Made by a program: the position numbers and the translations under genes. This document shows positions 62,890 through 64,000 of a DNA stretch of 64,000 bases, one piece after another (within the stretch, counting starts at the first letter, position 1; each line of letters opens with the position of its first letter). Below the pieces are notes generated by a model. The model was not told where the DNA came from. It was given only the letters and a program-made list of their open reading frames with translations, and did no database searches. Source of the DNA: Ralstonia mannitolilytica (lineage in GTDB: Bacteria; Pseudomonadota; Gammaproteobacteria; Burkholderiales; Burkholderiaceae); contig NZ_CAJPVG010000010.1 in NCBI RefSeq assembly GCF_905397375.1, forward strand, positions 1-64,000, given 5' to 3'.

Positions 62890-64000
62890 TTATGCCGGCA
62901 GCAGATGCTCGCCGCGGATCAGGTCTTCAAAGCGCTCGCGCTCGCGCACCAGGTGCACCTTGTCGCCATCGACGATCACCTCTGCGGCGCGATTGCGCGT
63001 GTTGTAGTTTGAGCTCATCGTGAAGCCGTACGCGCCGGCCGACAGGACGGCCAGCAGGTCGCCCGACTGCACGGCCAGCGACCGGTCGCGGCCCAGCCAG
63101 TCGCCCGATTCGCAGACCGGGCCAACCACGTCGTACATGACGGGCGCGCTTTCGCCTTCGCGCACCGGCACGATGTGGTGATACGCCTCGTACATCGCCG
63201 GGCGGGCAAGGTCGTTCATGGCCGCATCGACGATGCAGAAGTTCTTGCTCGCGCCGGGCTTGAGGTATTCGACGCGCGTGAGCAGCAGGCCGGCATTGCC
63301 CACCAGAGAGCGGCCGGGCTCGAACAGCACGGTGCGGTCGCCAAAGCCGCGCTGCTCGATGCGGTCGAGCAGCGTGCGGGCAAACGCGGTGATGTCCGGC
63401 GGCGTCTCATCGGTGTAGGTGATGCCCAGACCGCCGCCCACGTCGATGTGCGACAGGCGGATGCCGTCGGCGTCGAGTTTGGCCACCACGTCGAGCACCT
63501 TGTCCAGCGCATCGAGGTACGGCGAGACCTCGGTGATCTGCGAGCCGATGTGGCAGTCGATGCCGACGACGCGCAGGTTCGGCATGGCCGCGGCGGCGCG
63601 GTACGTCGGCAGCACCTCGTCGAAGGCCACGCCAAACTTGTTCCCCTTCAGGCCCGTCGAGATGTACGGGTGCGTCTTGGCGTCCACGTCCGGGTTGATG
63701 CGCAGCGACACGGGCGCGGCCTTGCCCATCGAGCCGGCTACGTCGTTCAGGCGGTGCAGCTCTGGAATGGATTCGACGTTGAAGCAGGCCACGCCGGCTT
63801 CCAGCGCGAAGCGCATTTCGTCCGCGCTCTTGCCCACGCCCGAGAACACGACCTTCGATGCCGGTGCACCGGCGGCCAGCACGCGCTTGAGTTCGCCCGA
63901 CGAGACGATGTCGAAACCGGCGCCGAGCTGAGCGAACACCTGCAGCACGGCCAGGTTCGAGTTCGCCTTCATCGCGTACTGCACGTGGGCATTGCGGCCC
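62890..64000 (-). CDS. lysA: Diaminopimelate decarboxylase, 5' end outside the window
   Basis: This PLP enzyme makes L-lysine from meso-diaminopimelate. About 370 residues are visible; the N-terminus lies beyond 64000. The PLP lysine is in Y-A-M-K-A-N-S-N near the right edge. H-I-G-S-Q, the glycine-rich D-V-G-G-G-L-G loop, E-P-G-R-S and the active-site C-E-S-G-D-W are present, and the end is typical. It converges with msrQ across a shared terminator. Confidence 0.97.
   Translation of the reverse strand, partial: GRNAHVQYAMKANSNLAVLQVFAQLGAGFDIVSSGELKRVLAAGAPASKVVFSGVGKSADEMRFALEAGVACFNVESIPELHRLNDVAGSMGKAAPVSLRINPDVDAKTHPYISTGLKGNKFGVAFDEVLPTYRAAAAMPNLRVVGIDCHIGSQITEVSPYLDALDKVLDVVAKLDADGIRLSHIDVGGGLGITYTDETPPDITAFARTLLDRIEQRGFGDRTVLFEPGRSLVGNAGLLLTRVEYLKPGASKNFCIVDAAMNDLARPAMYEAYHHIVPVREGESAPVMYDVVGPVCESGDWLGRDRSLAVQSGDLLAVLSAGAYGFTMSSNYNTRNRAAEVIVDGDKVHLVRERERFEDLIRGEHLLPA

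Overview
The window is a GC-rich proteobacterial chromosome segment. Protein sequences and gene order fit a betaproteobacterium of the Burkholderiaceae, most like Ralstonia (R. pickettii / R. solanacearum group). This assignment rests on recognition alone; no database was searched. Nearly all of the DNA is coding, and most of it is the core transcription and translation supercluster.

Layout. (1) Positions 1-5.9 kb: a remnant of an M20D amidohydrolase gene at the left edge, then tRNA-Tyr, tRNA-Gly, tRNA-Thr, tuf copy 1, tRNA-Trp, secE, nusG and rplKAJL. (2) 6.2-14.8 kb: rpoB and rpoC, closed by a strong terminator. (3) 15-26.3 kb: an accessory block of six tightly coupled genes equivalent to E. 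coli yfaATSQP and the P. aeruginosa mag cluster, built around a bacterial alpha-2-macroglobulin and followed by a small methyltransferase. (4) 26.4-30.6 kb: recQ, then a divergent LysR regulator and MFS transporter pair. (5) 30.7-35.9 kb: the str operon, rpsL-rpsG-fusA-tuf (copy 2)-rpsJ. (6) 36-50.6 kb: the S10, spc and alpha operons (rplC to rplQ), including secY, infA, rpmJ and rpoA. (7) 50.6-64 kb: cutA1 and dsbD; hemB and engB on the minus strand; cytochrome c4 with resB and ccsA (System II cytochrome c maturation); a lipoprotein with an ECF sigma/anti-sigma pair; msrP-msrQ; and the 3' part of lysA.

The core genes supply RNA polymerase (rpoA, rpoB, rpoC), its elongation factor NusG, two Sec translocon subunits, IF-1, EF-G, two identical EF-Tu genes and 31 ribosomal proteins. 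Several operon joints carry structured leaders, hairpins or internal promoters. The clearest are a terminator plus new promoter between rpsJ and rplC, and a 14-bp inverted repeat containing a TATAAT -10 box between rpsQ and rplN.

The right-hand genes share a theme of envelope redox chemistry: DsbD supplies electrons to the periplasm, ResB/CcsA attach heme to cytochromes c, hemB makes heme precursors and MsrPQ repairs oxidised methionines in the periplasm. The most interesting block is the alpha-2-macroglobulin operon. Besides a macroglobulin with an intact thioester motif, it encodes one protein with PBP-like, SpoIID-like and HEXXH signatures and another with an NlpC/P60-like Cys/His pattern. 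This suggests a periplasmic protease trap coupled to peptidoglycan chemistry.
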